Part shown: in pieces, positions 50,020 through 57,869 of the stretch | Layout: each line of letters begins with the position of its first letter | Position numbering within the stretch: position 1 is the first letter of the stretch | Assembly (NCBI GenBank): GCA_051657715.1 | Contig: JBOFLF010000064.1 | Coordinates: 62,001 to 126,000 of the forward strand | Direction: 5' to 3' | Length of the DNA stretch: 64,000 nucleotides | Source of the DNA: JBOFBH01 sp051657715 | Lineage (GTDB): Bacteria; Actinomycetota; Actinomycetes; Actinomycetales; Angustibacteraceae | Program-made: the position numbers and the translations under genes | Notes under the pieces: model-generated | Database searches by the model: none | What the model saw: the letters and a program-made list of their open reading frames with translations, nothing else | What the model was told of the DNA's origin: nothing

Positions 50020-51354
50020 GTGATCGTCGATCAGCCGCCGCGCAACCTCACCGTAGTCCTCGCCCTCGAACACCTCGACCAGCTGGACCGGTGACAACCC
50101 AGCCACCGCGATCGCGTCAACCAGCTGCTGATGCTCCTGGAGGGTGCTGGTGCCGTGCAGGATCACCGGGTGCCCGGTAGCGGCGTAGCCCTGGACGACA
50201 GACAACGCAATCCGGTGCCGCAAGGCTGGGTCCGGGTGCCCGGCGGTACCGCGCACGGCACGATCGAACAGGTCCGTGCGGACCACTGCGGCGCGCGTCA
50301 GGCGGGCCGCCAAACGCTGCGCCACCATGCCGGTACCGGAACCGTGCAGCACCAGAATCCCCGGCCACGGAACGGACAGCGGCCGGTCCTCGGTGTCCTC
50401 CGGTACAGCGGGGACGGCTGGCGCTGACGGTGCCAGCCCGACCTGGGTAGCTGGGAACGGCTCGGGGACCCGGTCGGTGCTGCGGCGGGCTGGCACATGT
50501 CGCAGGGCTGGAGCGCCGAGCGCTGACCTGTCGGGTGCCGACCGGTCGTGCCCCGATCGATCAGGGCCGGTCGTATCGGAGGTCCGGACGGCCCCGGGCA
50601 CGCTATGGACGACGGCTGGCGCGGAGTGCGCGCCGAACGCCACCTGGCGGGCCGCGGCAGCAGGCCAGACGGGTTGCTCCACCGGCTCACTGTCAGATTG
50701 CGGACTGCCGTTCCAGGTGACCCGGTCGTGCTGTGCAGCGGGTGCTGTCGTCCTCAGGGGGTGGGACGTCGGTGCGCCAGCGCCGGTGGACGGGTCCGGC
50801 GCCGCGGTCGGGGTGGCTGGCGACGGCGGTGCAGCACCCGTCGCCGAGCCGACCGGCAGCATCTGCATGGTGGTGCCCGCCGGCTCCGGGGTGCGTTCGG
50901 CCTCATGTGACGGGGGATATCCCGGTATCGCTGGTGGAGTGACAACCCCGCGCATGGGCGACACCACGGCCCGGGACTGCTCACGCAGCTCGCCGTCCTT
51001 GGCTGCCCACCACCAGGAGAAGGCCAGGTCGTCCCCGTCCGGGGTGATGATCAAGCCAACCCGTTGCGCTCCAACGCTGCCGAAGACACCTTGGTCCCCT
51101 TCGCGGAAGCTCATCGTGTCGTCGCCGCCGTTGGACGTGGCGACCAACGTCACCCACGGACCGGTGCGGGCCAGCCGAGCGGACTCGGCGTGCTGAAGGC
51201 CACCCTCGGGCGACCAGGTCTCGTAATCGAATGTTACCGACGCGTCGGGATGCCCCTGAACCAATACTCGAGCTACGAACCTGCCCCCGCCCGAACCGCG
51301 GCCCTGACCCCAATACACGCCAGGGGCGGCCGACAGACGGTCCAGGACGCTCAT
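50017..51354 (-). CDS. Uncharacterised protein with a degenerate P-loop kinase-like C-terminus
   Basis: I do not recognise the whole protein. Residues 1-125 look like a beta-rich domain (FVARVLVQGHPDASVTFDYETW; VGLIITPDGDDLAFSWWWAAKDGELREQ). Residues 125-300 form a Pro/Ala/Thr-rich disordered linker. The C-terminal 145 residues (ILVLHGSGTGMVAQRLAARLTRAAVVRTDLFDRAVRG...HRIALSVVQGYAATGHPVILHGTSTLQEHQQLVDA) follow a small-molecule or nucleotide kinase pattern, but the P-loop reads GSGTGMV where GxxxxGK[S/T] is expected, so the catalytic Lys is Met. ATG 51354 has GGAG 9 nt upstream; a TTG at 51381 is less likely. Its role is unknown. Confidence 0.75.
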   Translation of the reverse strand: MSVLDRLSAAPGVYWGQGRGSGGGRFVARVLVQGHPDASVTFDYETWSPEGGLQHAESARLARTGPWVTLVATSNGGDDTMSFREGDQGVFGSVGAQRVGLIITPDGDDLAFSWWWAAKDGELREQSRAVVSPMRGVVTPPAIPGYPPSHEAERTPEPAGTTMQMLPVGSATGAAPPSPATPTAAPDPSTGAGAPTSHPLRTTAPAAQHDRVTWNGSPQSDSEPVEQPVWPAAAARQVAFGAHSAPAVVHSVPGAVRTSDTTGPDRSGHDRSAPDRSALGAPALRHVPARRSTDRVPEPFPATQVGLAPSAPAVPAVPEDTEDRPLSVPWPGILVLHGSGTGMVAQRLAARLTRAAVVRTDLFDRAVRGTAGHPDPALRHRIALSVVQGYAATGHPVILHGTSTLQEHQQLVDAIAVAGLSPVQLVEVFEGEDYGEVARRLIDDH

Positions 51355-51442
51355 CCAGGTACTCCACGGGCGGTAGTCCAATGGGGGTTGCCCGCCACTG
51401 TATGCATAGGGACCGATCCGGCGCTGACCGCCCTGGCAATGG

Positions 51443-51904
51443 TCACCAATCCGGACTGACGAGATTCCGGAGAGCGATCACCGGGTCACGCTGGCGGTTC
51501 GAGGAAGTACTCAGCGTGCTCAGATCTGCGGCGCGCTCGTCGCTGATGTGCCCGGATTCGCTGAGCCCGTTAGCCCGTTGGCCCGTTGGCCCGTTGGCCC
51601 GTTGGCCCGTTGGCCCGTTGGCCCGTTGGCCCGTTGGCCCGTTGGCCCCGCTGGCCGAGTCGTCGAGTCGATCGACCGGGATGGTGTCGCGGAGGAAGCC
51701 CCGGACGCCGAGGAAGTCACCGAGGTGTTCACGATGTCTCTCACAGGCCAGCCAGGTCTTGCCGCGTCCGGCTGAATGCAATCGAGGGTTGGCCCAGCGC
51801 AAAGCCCAGAGGGCCGGGGTTCGACACCCACGAGCGCTGCAGATCAAGGTCGGCTCGGGAGCGGGGCTGGCGCCCGACACGACCTCACCGCCGACGTCGG
51901 GCAC
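51443..51904 (-). CDS. Small actinobacterial protein with Cys/His core and an 8-bp repeat tract
   Basis: Residues 18-75 (LICSARGCRTPALWALRWANPRLHSAGRGKTWLACERHREHLGDFLGVRGFLRDTIPV) match a widespread actinobacterial hypothetical family. Some databases wrongly label it acetone carboxylase. Its Cys, Cys and His pattern suggests metal binding. Downstream, residues 88-111 are GPTGQRAN repeated three times, encoded by nine perfect copies of an 8-bp unit, then a variable Ser-rich tail. Because 8 is not a multiple of 3, a copy change would shift the tail frame. GTG 51904 starts 1 bp after the DUF3099 stop. The function is unknown. Confidence 0.78.
   Translation of the reverse strand: MPDVGGEVVSGASPAPEPTLICSARGCRTPALWALRWANPRLHSAGRGKTWLACERHREHLGDFLGVRGFLRDTIPVDRLDDSASGANGPTGQRANGPTGQRANGPTGQRANGLSESGHISDERAADLSTLSTSSNRQRDPVIALRNLVSPDW
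51566..51654. repeat. Octanucleotide tandem repeat, nine perfect units
   Basis: The unit CCCGTTGG repeats nine times without change at 51574-51645, flanked by one variant unit on each side (51566-51573 and 51647-51654). It lies within the coding sequence of the small protein on the minus strand. The unit length is not a multiple of three. Confidence 0.95.
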
Positions 51905-51905
51905 C

Positions 51906-52208
51906 TCAGCTGCCCACCTGGTCGCGACGCACTTCGGTGAGGGCCGGCGTCTCGGGGCGGTACCCGTGGTACTCCGGACGACGGCGAGGTGCGGCGTTGG
52001 CCAGCACCACGGCGACGTAGGGGAGCAGGATGGCGGCGGCGGCGAAGACCCACCGCAGCGGACCGGAGAACACCACGGCCAAGACGAAGCACACCGTCCG
52101 CACCGACATCGAGATCAGGTACCACCGCATCCGGTGGCCCAGGTCGTCGTGCAGGGACGTCTGAGCGCCGGTGATCGTGTAAGCGCCGTCTCCGGCACGG
52201 GTGCGCAC
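51906..52208 (-). CDS. DUF3099 family membrane protein
   Basis: This 100-residue protein has the pattern YTITGAQTSLHDDLGHRMRWYLISMSVRTVCFVLAVVFSGPLRWVFAAAAILLPYVAVVLANA, with two transmembrane helices, typical of DUF3099. The function is unknown. The GTG at 52208 is chosen because TACGGT ends exactly 6 nt upstream, as at other apparently leaderless genes here, and because the family begins near this point. A longer frame to 52286 adds a non-homologous Arg-rich segment. It is followed 1 bp later by the small Cys/His protein gene. Confidence 0.85.
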   Translation of the reverse strand: MRTRAGDGAYTITGAQTSLHDDLGHRMRWYLISMSVRTVCFVLAVVFSGPLRWVFAAAAILLPYVAVVLANAAPRRRPEYHGYRPETPALTEVRRDQVGS

Positions 52209-52214
52209 CTGCCA

Positions 52215-52220
52215 ACCGTA
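52215..52220 (-). promoter_or_regulatory. Putative -10 box (TACGGT) for leaderless DUF3099 gene
   Basis: On the minus strand TACGGT ends 6 nt before GTG 52208, without a Shine-Dalgarno. Confidence 0.45.
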
Positions 52221-52307
52221 GGCAGCGACACGCTCTCCGGCGAGCCCGGAACCCAGTCCGAGGCGCGAATGTGACCGACGGAACAAGGTGAGAACACCTG
52301 GCTGACG

Positions 52308-53720
52308 TCAGGACGCCTGGCTGACGCTGGAGTAGTTAAACCCGGACACTCGCAACGCGGGCATCGCGGTCCGGGGAAAGTAGTCGCCGAACTCCCGGCC
52401 CAGAGTTGGCACCGTGCCCGAGGCCCCGGTGATCCGACCGAGCAGGTCGAGCGGCGACTCGTTGAACCGGTAGTTGGTGACCGCACCGACGACCTCGCCC
52501 CGACGTACCCGGTAGACGCCGTCCCGGGTCAATCCGGTCAGCAGCAGGGTCTGCGGATCCACCTCGCGGATGTACCACAGGCACGTCAGCAGCAGCCCGT
52601 CGTCCAGGCCGGAGACCAGCTCGGCCATCCCGCCGGTGGCGCCGGCGACGTCCAGCCGGAGGTTGTCAGCGGGTGGGGTGGTGGCAAGGCCGGCCAGTTG
52701 CGCTGAATGCCTGGTGGTGGGTAGCGCGGCGAGCTGACCACCGTCGATCCACGCGGTCCGCCCGATCGGCAGCCCGTTGTCGAACACCGACGCCATGGGG
52801 TGGCTGGACCCGGTCATCACGGTCGCGGACGCTGCCAGCCCGGCCATCGCCGGATCGCTCACCAAGCTCAGCGGCACCTCGGTCACGCGTTCCCCGACCC
52901 GCGTTCCGCCACCGGGGTGCCCGAACGCGGAGCGGCCCTCGTGCGCGGACCGGGCGTCCGAGGACCAGTAGGTGTACGTCATGAGATCGGCGACCGCGGA
53001 TGGTGGCAGCACGGTGTCGTAGCGCCCCGCGGGCAACTCGAGGTGCCGTGCCTGCCAGCCGAGCTGCTCAGCCACCTCGCTGGTCATCGCCGCGACGTCC
53101 ACCTCGTCCAGCGTCTGGGCGGCGCTACCGGCCCAAGCCGACCGGGTGCGCTGCTCGGCCTTGCCGTTCACCTGAACCGTGGCGGTGGACTGGTGGTGCC
53201 GAACCCGGGTGCCGGTGCTGGCGGCCAGGTAGGTGGTGTGGCCCGTCTGCTCGGCATAGCCGAACAGCTCAGTGGCGGATCCGCGTGCCTCCCCTAGCGC
53301 CGAACCGAGGTGCTCGGCGAACTGGCCGAGCACGTCCGCGGTGATGTGGGGCGGGGCCTCGGCGAAATCATCGGCGGCGGCACCAGCGACCAGCTCGGCG
53401 GCGTCCTGCGCGGGCGCGGCGTCCCGGGCGGAGGCCTCTGCCTCGGCGACCAACGCGGCGAGGTCGCCGGCTCCGACGCCGCTGCGGGACACGCTGGCGG
53501 TCCGGTTCCCGCCGGGCATGGACACCACGGTGACGTCGTGGCTGCCGGTCAGCCCGTTGGTGGTGAGCGTGTTGGCCGCCCAGCGCAGGTTGACCGTGCC
53601 GTTCACCCCGACCAGCACGATGCACGGCTCAGTGGCGACCGCGAGCGCACGCTCGGCCAGTTCAGCGGCATCCGGCACGTCGGTGCCTTCTGAGTGGGTC
53701 GTGATGTCGGGCAGTGTCAT
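52308..53720 (-). CDS. TldE/PmbA-type metallopeptidase partner
   Basis: This 470-residue member of the TldD/TldE family lacks the HExxxH zinc motif, as expected for the E subunit, which forms a heterodimer with TldD that degrades or matures small peptides. Recognisable parts are GTRVRHHQSTATVQVNGKAEQRTRSAW in the middle and GLLLTCLWYIREVDPQTLLLTGLTRDGVYRVRRGEVVGAVTNYRFNESP near the end. The ATG at 53720 overlaps the tldD stop in an ATGA, so the partners are coupled. The first 110 residues are Ala-rich and less conserved. The natural peptide substrate is unknown. Confidence 0.9.
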   Translation of the reverse strand: MTLPDITTHSEGTDVPDAAELAERALAVATEPCIVLVGVNGTVNLRWAANTLTTNGLTGSHDVTVVSMPGGNRTASVSRSGVGAGDLAALVAEAEASARDAAPAQDAAELVAGAAADDFAEAPPHITADVLGQFAEHLGSALGEARGSATELFGYAEQTGHTTYLAASTGTRVRHHQSTATVQVNGKAEQRTRSAWAGSAAQTLDEVDVAAMTSEVAEQLGWQARHLELPAGRYDTVLPPSAVADLMTYTYWSSDARSAHEGRSAFGHPGGGTRVGERVTEVPLSLVSDPAMAGLAASATVMTGSSHPMASVFDNGLPIGRTAWIDGGQLAALPTTRHSAQLAGLATTPPADNLRLDVAGATGGMAELVSGLDDGLLLTCLWYIREVDPQTLLLTGLTRDGVYRVRRGEVVGAVTNYRFNESPLDLLGRITGASGTVPTLGREFGDYFPRTAMPALRVSGFNYSSVSQAS

Positions 53721-55234
53721 GACTGGCCCTCCTGCACCGTGTTGAGCACGCGGACGTCGGTGAACAACGCGGTCGGACAACCATGGCTCACCGCCGCCAC
53801 CTGGCCCGGTTGCCCCTTGCCGCAGTTGAAGGCGCCGCCGAGCACCCAGGTGCTTGGCCCGCCCACCGCGGCCATCGAGCCCCAGAAGTCGGTCGTGGTG
53901 GCCTGGTAGGCCACGTCCTTGACCATCCCGACTAGCTGGCCACTCTCGATCCGGTAGAAACGCTGACCGGTGAACTGGAAGTTGTACCGCTGCATGTCGA
54001 TCGACCAGGACTTGTCCCCGACGATGTAGATGCCCCGCTCGACGCCCGCGATGATCTCGTCGGTCGATGGACCATCCGGCGCCGACTGCAGGCTGACGTT
54101 GGCCATCCGCTGGATCGGCACATGGGTGTACGAGTCGGCGAACGCGCACCCGTTGGAGCGCGGTGCTCCGGTGAGGTGGGCGATCCGACGGTCCAACTGG
54201 TACCCGGTCAAGATGCCGTCGGCGATGATGTCCCACTGGGTCGTGGCGACCCCCTCGTCGTCCCAGCCGATCGTGGCCAGTCCGTGGGGGACGGTGCGGT
54301 CACCGGTGACGTGCATCCCCGCGGCGCCGTAGCGCAGCGAGCCCAACTGGTCAGGGGTGGCGAACGAGGTGCCGGCATACGCGGCCTCATAGCCCAATGC
54401 CCGGTCCAGCTCGGTGGCGTGCCCGATCGACTCGTGGATGGTCAGCCAGAGGTTGCTCGGGTGAATCACCAGGTCGTAACGGCCGGCGTCGACCGACGGC
54501 GCCTTGAGCTTCTCCGCCGCGAGCTCGGGCAGTTCGGCCAGTTCGCCGGCCCAGTCCCAGGCGCCCTGCTCGGCGGTCCCGGTCAGGTACTCCCAACCAC
54601 GCCCGACCGGTGGGGCCACGGTGCGCATGGTCTCCACCGCGTCGGCGCTGACCACCACCCCGGTCAGCGCCGGCTGGACCCGCACCCGTTGCTGGACGGT
54701 CCGGGTGCCGGCCAGGTCGGCGTAGAACTTCTGCTCCTTCACAGCGGTGAACGAGGCGTCCACGTGGTCCAAGCCGCGGCGCAACAGGTCGCGGGACCAG
54801 TCCGCGAACAGCTCGCTCTGCTCCACGTCCGGTACCGCGAACGGGTCCACCGCGTACGCGGACACCCACTCGCCCGTGTGCGTCGGCTCGTCGGCCAGGT
54901 CGACCCGCTCGCTGGTCAGCGGGCGGCACACCTGGGCCACGTGCACCGCCTGTGCCGCGGTGCGGGCGGCATCCGCGGCAGTCAGCCCGGTGCTCGCCGC
55001 AAAGCCCCAGGCGCCGTCGACCACCACCCGCACCGCGAGCCCGGACTCCACGCTCTCGCCGCCTCCGGCGCGTTCGGCGTCGCGCAGGCTGAGGTGCCGG
55101 TGCCGGATTCGCTCGACTCGTAGATCCGCGTGGCTGGCTCCCAGCGCCCGGGCACGGTCCAACGCCGCGTCCGCCAGCGCGTCCAAACCTAGGTCGCGGA
55201 AGTCGTCATCCACCCGGGCGCCGGTGACGTTCAT
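53717..55234 (-). CDS. tldD: TldD-type zinc metallopeptidase
   Basis: This 505-residue catalytic subunit has the zinc motif HESIGHATELD (His267-Glu268-x3-His272). Its C-terminal Cys ligand region lies in GGAFNCGKGQPGQVAAVSHGCP, with TDVRVLNT at the end. In E. coli TldD/TldE help process microcin B17 and degrade the antitoxin CcdA; the actinobacterial role is not known. ATG 55234 appears leaderless, with TAGGGT 7 nt upstream; the longer frame upstream is antisense to fabG. It is transcribed divergently from fabG. Confidence 0.93.
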   Translation of the reverse strand: MNVTGARVDDDFRDLGLDALADAALDRARALGASHADLRVERIRHRHLSLRDAERAGGGESVESGLAVRVVVDGAWGFAASTGLTAADAARTAAQAVHVAQVCRPLTSERVDLADEPTHTGEWVSAYAVDPFAVPDVEQSELFADWSRDLLRRGLDHVDASFTAVKEQKFYADLAGTRTVQQRVRVQPALTGVVVSADAVETMRTVAPPVGRGWEYLTGTAEQGAWDWAGELAELPELAAEKLKAPSVDAGRYDLVIHPSNLWLTIHESIGHATELDRALGYEAAYAGTSFATPDQLGSLRYGAAGMHVTGDRTVPHGLATIGWDDEGVATTQWDIIADGILTGYQLDRRIAHLTGAPRSNGCAFADSYTHVPIQRMANVSLQSAPDGPSTDEIIAGVERGIYIVGDKSWSIDMQRYNFQFTGQRFYRIESGQLVGMVKDVAYQATTTDFWGSMAAVGGPSTWVLGGAFNCGKGQPGQVAAVSHGCPTALFTDVRVLNTVQEGQS

Positions 55235-55241
55235 GGACTCG

Positions 55242-55247
55242 ACCCTA
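55242..55247 (-). promoter_or_regulatory. Putative -10 box (TAGGGT) for leaderless tldD
   Basis: On the minus strand TAGGGT ends 7 nt before the tldD ATG, with no ribosome binding site. Confidence 0.5.
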
Positions 55248-55327
55248 GCGGGGGCGCTCCCGCCGGCTGGCGGGTGAGTGGGTGGGTGGGTCATGGTGTC
55301 GCCGATCTCCGTGAGCCGCAGCACCGG

Positions 55328-55333
55328 TACGGT
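55328..55333 (+). promoter_or_regulatory. Putative -10 box (TACGGT) of fabG-fabI
   Basis: TACGGT would place the transcription start near 55340, leaving a short leader that contains GGTGA about 8 nt before the ATG at 55356. It helps choose that ATG as the fabG start. Confidence 0.4.
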
Positions 55334-55355
55334 CGGTGCCCATGGTGAATGCTTC

Positions 55356-56162
55356 ATGGTGGACGTAGCAGCCGGAGCCGGCTCGCCGGAACCTGACGCA
55401 GGAGGGCCTCGAGCCCCGCGCAGCGTGCTGGTCACCGGCGGGAATCGAGGCATCGGGTTGGCCATCGCCCGGGCGTTCCTCGTCGGCGGGGACCGGGTCG
55501 CGGTCGCCAGCCGCTCGGGCGACCTGCCGGACGAGCTGGCCTCGCCTGGTTCGCCGACTGACAGCTCGAACGTCGGGTCGGTCGTTCCGGTGCGCTGCGA
55601 CGTCACGGACGCGGCGTCGGTCGACGCGGCGTTCAGCGCCGCGGAGCACGCGCACGGGCCGGTCGAGGTGGTCGTGGCCAACGCCGGGGTGACTCGTGAC
55701 GGACTGCTGATGCGGATGGCCGACGAGGACTTCGCCGACGTCGTGGAGACCAACCTGGCCGGGGCCTTCCGGTGTGCCCGTCGGGCCAGCACCGGCATGA
55801 TCCGGTTGCGCCGCGGGCGGATCGTGCTGGTGTCCAGCGTCGTCGGGTTGTACGGCTCGCCCGGGCAGGCGAACTACGCGGCCAGCAAGGCCGGGCTGGT
55901 GGGCTTGGCCCGGTCGATCACCCGGGAGCTCGGCGGCCGGGGCATCACCGCCAACGTGGTCGCGCCGGGGTTCGTGCGGACCGCCATGACCGCTGCGTTG
56001 CCCCAGGACCGGCAGGACGGGTACCTGGCGGCGATCCCGGCCGGGCGGTTCGCCGACCCGGACGAGGTGGCCCACGCCGTCCGGTTCCTGGCCAGCGACA
56101 CGGCCGGCTACATCAGCGGCGCGGTGCTGCCGGTCGACGGCGGACTGGGCATGGGGCACTGA
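55356..56162 (+). CDS. fabG: 3-oxoacyl-ACP reductase (FabG/MabA type)
   Basis: This NADPH-dependent short-chain dehydrogenase reduces 3-oxoacyl-ACP in fatty acid elongation. It is 268 residues including about 22 non-conserved N-terminal ones. SVLVTGGNRGIGLAIARAF binds NADPH, VVANAGVTRDGLL is the conserved NAG-type motif, and the catalytic Ser (VLVSSVVG), Tyr and Lys (YAASKAG) are intact. ATG 55356 is favoured by the nearby promoter and GGTGA. It is followed, after a 16-bp repeat array, by fabI, as mabA-inhA are in mycobacteria. Confidence 0.93.
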   Translation: MVDVAAGAGSPEPDAGGPRAPRSVLVTGGNRGIGLAIARAFLVGGDRVAVASRSGDLPDELASPGSPTDSSNVGSVVPVRCDVTDAASVDAAFSAAEHAHGPVEVVVANAGVTRDGLLMRMADEDFADVVETNLAGAFRCARRASTGMIRLRRGRIVLVSSVVGLYGSPGQANYAASKAGLVGLARSITRELGGRGITANVVAPGFVRTAMTAALPQDRQDGYLAAIPAGRFADPDEVAHAVRFLASDTAGYISGAVLPVDGGLGMGH

Positions 56163-56182
56163 GCGCAGGCCAGCACGTGCCT

Positions 56183-56262
56183 GGTGAGTAACGGGCACGG
56201 TGAGCGAGGGGCCCGGTGAGCGAGGGGCCCGGTGAGCGAGGGGCCCGGTGAGCATCGGTCAC
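56183..56262. repeat. 16-bp tandem repeat array between fabG and fabI
   Basis: Five 16-bp units starting GGTGAGC are in register: three identical (56199-56246) and one variant on each side (56183-56198 and 56247-56262). The array fills much of the 195-bp gap and begins 20 bp after the fabG stop. Confidence 0.88.
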
Positions 56263-56357
56263 CGATGCGGGCACGTGAGGCAGGCAGCGACGAAGGCCAC
56301 TGGTCATGAAGACCACTGGAAGTCACGGACAAAAACCGAGCGGACGGAGCGCGCACG

Positions 56358-57119
56358 ATGGGATTGCTGGACGGCAAGCGGCTGCTGGTCACCGGGGTGC
56401 TCACCGAGTCCTCGATCGCCTTCGCGGTGGCCCGGACGGCGCAGGAACAGGGAGCCCAGGTGGTGCTGACCTCATTCGGTCGCACCATGCGGATCACCCA
56501 GGCGATCGCCCGCCGGCTGCCCGCCCCAGCACCGGTCGTCGAGCTCGACGTCACCAGCACCGAGCACCTGGACGAGCTGCCGGCACGGGTCGGTGAGCAT
56601 CTCGACGCGCTGGACGGGGTGCTGCACTCGATCGGGTTCGCACCTCAGGGAGCGTTCGACTTCCTCGGCGCGTCGTGGCCGGACGTGTCCACCGCACTGC
56701 ACGTCAGCGCCTACTCGCTCAAGGCGTTGGGCGTCGCGGCGCTGCCGCTGATGCCCGGCGGCGGGAGCATCGTCGGACTCACCTTCGACGCCCGGTTCGC
56801 CTGGCCGCTCTACGACTGGATGGGCGTGGCCAAGGCGGCGTTCGAGTCCACCGCCCGCTACCTGGCGCGGGACCTCGGCCCGAAGAGGGTGCGGGTGAAC
56901 GTGGTCGCGGCCGGCCCGATCCGCACCACGGCGGCGAAGAGCATCCCGGCGTTCGAGGTGTTCGAGCAGGGCTGGGACGAGCGGGCACCACTCGGCTGGG
57001 ACATCGCCGACGCCGGACCAGCGGCCAAGGCGTGTTGCGCGCTGCTGTCCGACTGGTTCCCCGCCACCACCGGTGAGATGGTCCACGTCGACGGCGGTGT
57101 CCACGCCATGGGGCAGTAG
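56358..57119 (+). CDS. fabI: Enoyl-ACP reductase (FabI/InhA type)
   Basis: This NADH-dependent reductase completes each cycle of fatty acid elongation and is the InhA family target of isoniazid and triclosan. It is 253 residues. MGLLDGKRLLVTGVLTESSIAFAVA binds the cofactor. The active-site Tyr152 and Lys159 are in YDWMGVAKAA, and HSIGFAP corresponds to the InhA loop that contains Ser94. The ATG at 56358 has GGAG 9 nt upstream. Whether it accepts long chains, as InhA does, cannot be told from the sequence. Its last codons take part in a 20-bp tandem array. Confidence 0.95.
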   Translation: MGLLDGKRLLVTGVLTESSIAFAVARTAQEQGAQVVLTSFGRTMRITQAIARRLPAPAPVVELDVTSTEHLDELPARVGEHLDALDGVLHSIGFAPQGAFDFLGASWPDVSTALHVSAYSLKALGVAALPLMPGGGSIVGLTFDARFAWPLYDWMGVAKAAFESTARYLARDLGPKRVRVNVVAAGPIRTTAAKSIPAFEVFEQGWDERAPLGWDIADAGPAAKACCALLSDWFPATTGEMVHVDGGVHAMGQ

Positions 57120-57151
57120 TCACGCCATGAAGTCAATGGTCACGCCATGAA
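57099..57151. repeat. 20-bp degenerate tandem repeats at the fabI 3' end
   Basis: The core GTCACGCCATGAA recurs with 20-bp spacing at 57119 and 57139, and a related GTCCACGCCATG lies at 57099 inside fabI. The array seems to derive from the last codons of the gene. Confidence 0.75.
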
Positions 57152-57196
57152 CCGGTAGGGGTGTCAGGTGGGCTCTGGGGGCCGGAGGGGGGTGTC

Positions 57197-57724
57197 ATGC
57201 GGCGTCTGGTGCTGATCCGGCACGCGAAGGCCGAGCGGGACGACGAGCAGCCGGATCGCGAGCGCGCGCTCAGCCCGCGCGGCCGGCGAGACGCTGCCGC
57301 GCTGGGCAGATGGCTCGCCGAGCACGTCGGCGACGTCGACCTGGTGCTGTGCTCGACCGCTCGACGCACGCGCCAGACCTGCTCGATCGCGCTCGGCGGC
57401 CACGGGTGGCGGGCCGCTGCGGTCGACGTCCGGGACGAGCTGTACCTCGCCAGCCCCGGTGATCTGCTGGAGGTCATCCACCAGGTCGACGACGCCCATC
57501 ATGTCGTGGTCGCGATCGGCCACGAGCCCACCCAGTCGGTGCTCGCCCGCGCGCTCGCGGGCGAGGGGAGCGACCCGGCGGCGTTGGCGGTGCTCGACGG
57601 CGGTCTGGTCACCAGCGGGGTCGTCGTCTTCGAGCTGGCGGGAACGTGGCCCTCCGTGGTGCCGGCGACCGCAGCGAGCGTTGCGGGCGCTCAGCTGGTG
57701 CAGCTGGCTGCTCCGCGCGGCTGA
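57197..57724 (+). CDS. sixA: SixA-type phosphohistidine phosphatase
   Basis: This 175-residue histidine phosphatase superfamily member has the catalytic LIRHAKAE (RHG-type) motif at the N-terminus. VLCSTARRTRQT holds a second conserved Arg, and AIGHEPTQS holds the second His. SixA in E. coli removes phosphate from phosphohistidine of signalling or PTS proteins; the target here is unknown. ATG 57197 follows GGAGGGGGG by a few bases. It is in the same orientation as fabI but 77 bp away, and convergent with serB. Confidence 0.9.
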   Translation: MRRLVLIRHAKAERDDEQPDRERALSPRGRRDAAALGRWLAEHVGDVDLVLCSTARRTRQTCSIALGGHGWRAAAVDVRDELYLASPGDLLEVIHQVDDAHHVVVAIGHEPTQSVLARALAGEGSDPAALAVLDGGLVTSGVVVFELAGTWPSVVPATAASVAGAQLVQLAAPRG

Positions 57725-57793
57725 TCCTCCACGGTCCGCTCACGTCCTCGCTGACAGATACGTCCGACGAGGCCCGTGGTACTCGGGGACATG

Positions 57794-57869
57794 CCCGGCG
57801 TCTGGTCAGGAAGCCCGGCGTTTGGTCAGGGAGCGACGTCCGGTCGGGGAGCGGCGCCTGGTCGGGTAC
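57794..57869. repeat. 18-20 bp degenerate tandem repeats overlapping the serB 3' end
   Basis: Four units (57794-57813, 57814-57833, 57834-57851, 57852-57869) share CGGCGTCTGGTC-type cores. The last two overlap the 3' end of serB and encode its variable tail; the first two lie beyond the stop. Confidence 0.7.

Noticed and set aside
51566..51654. CRISPR array
   Set aside because: The repeat units are 8 bp and contiguous, with no spacers and no cas genes nearby.
55245..56255. Minus-strand frame opposite fabG extending tldD upstream
   Set aside because: The tldD family start is at 55234 with a leaderless promoter. The rest is a shadow of fabG.
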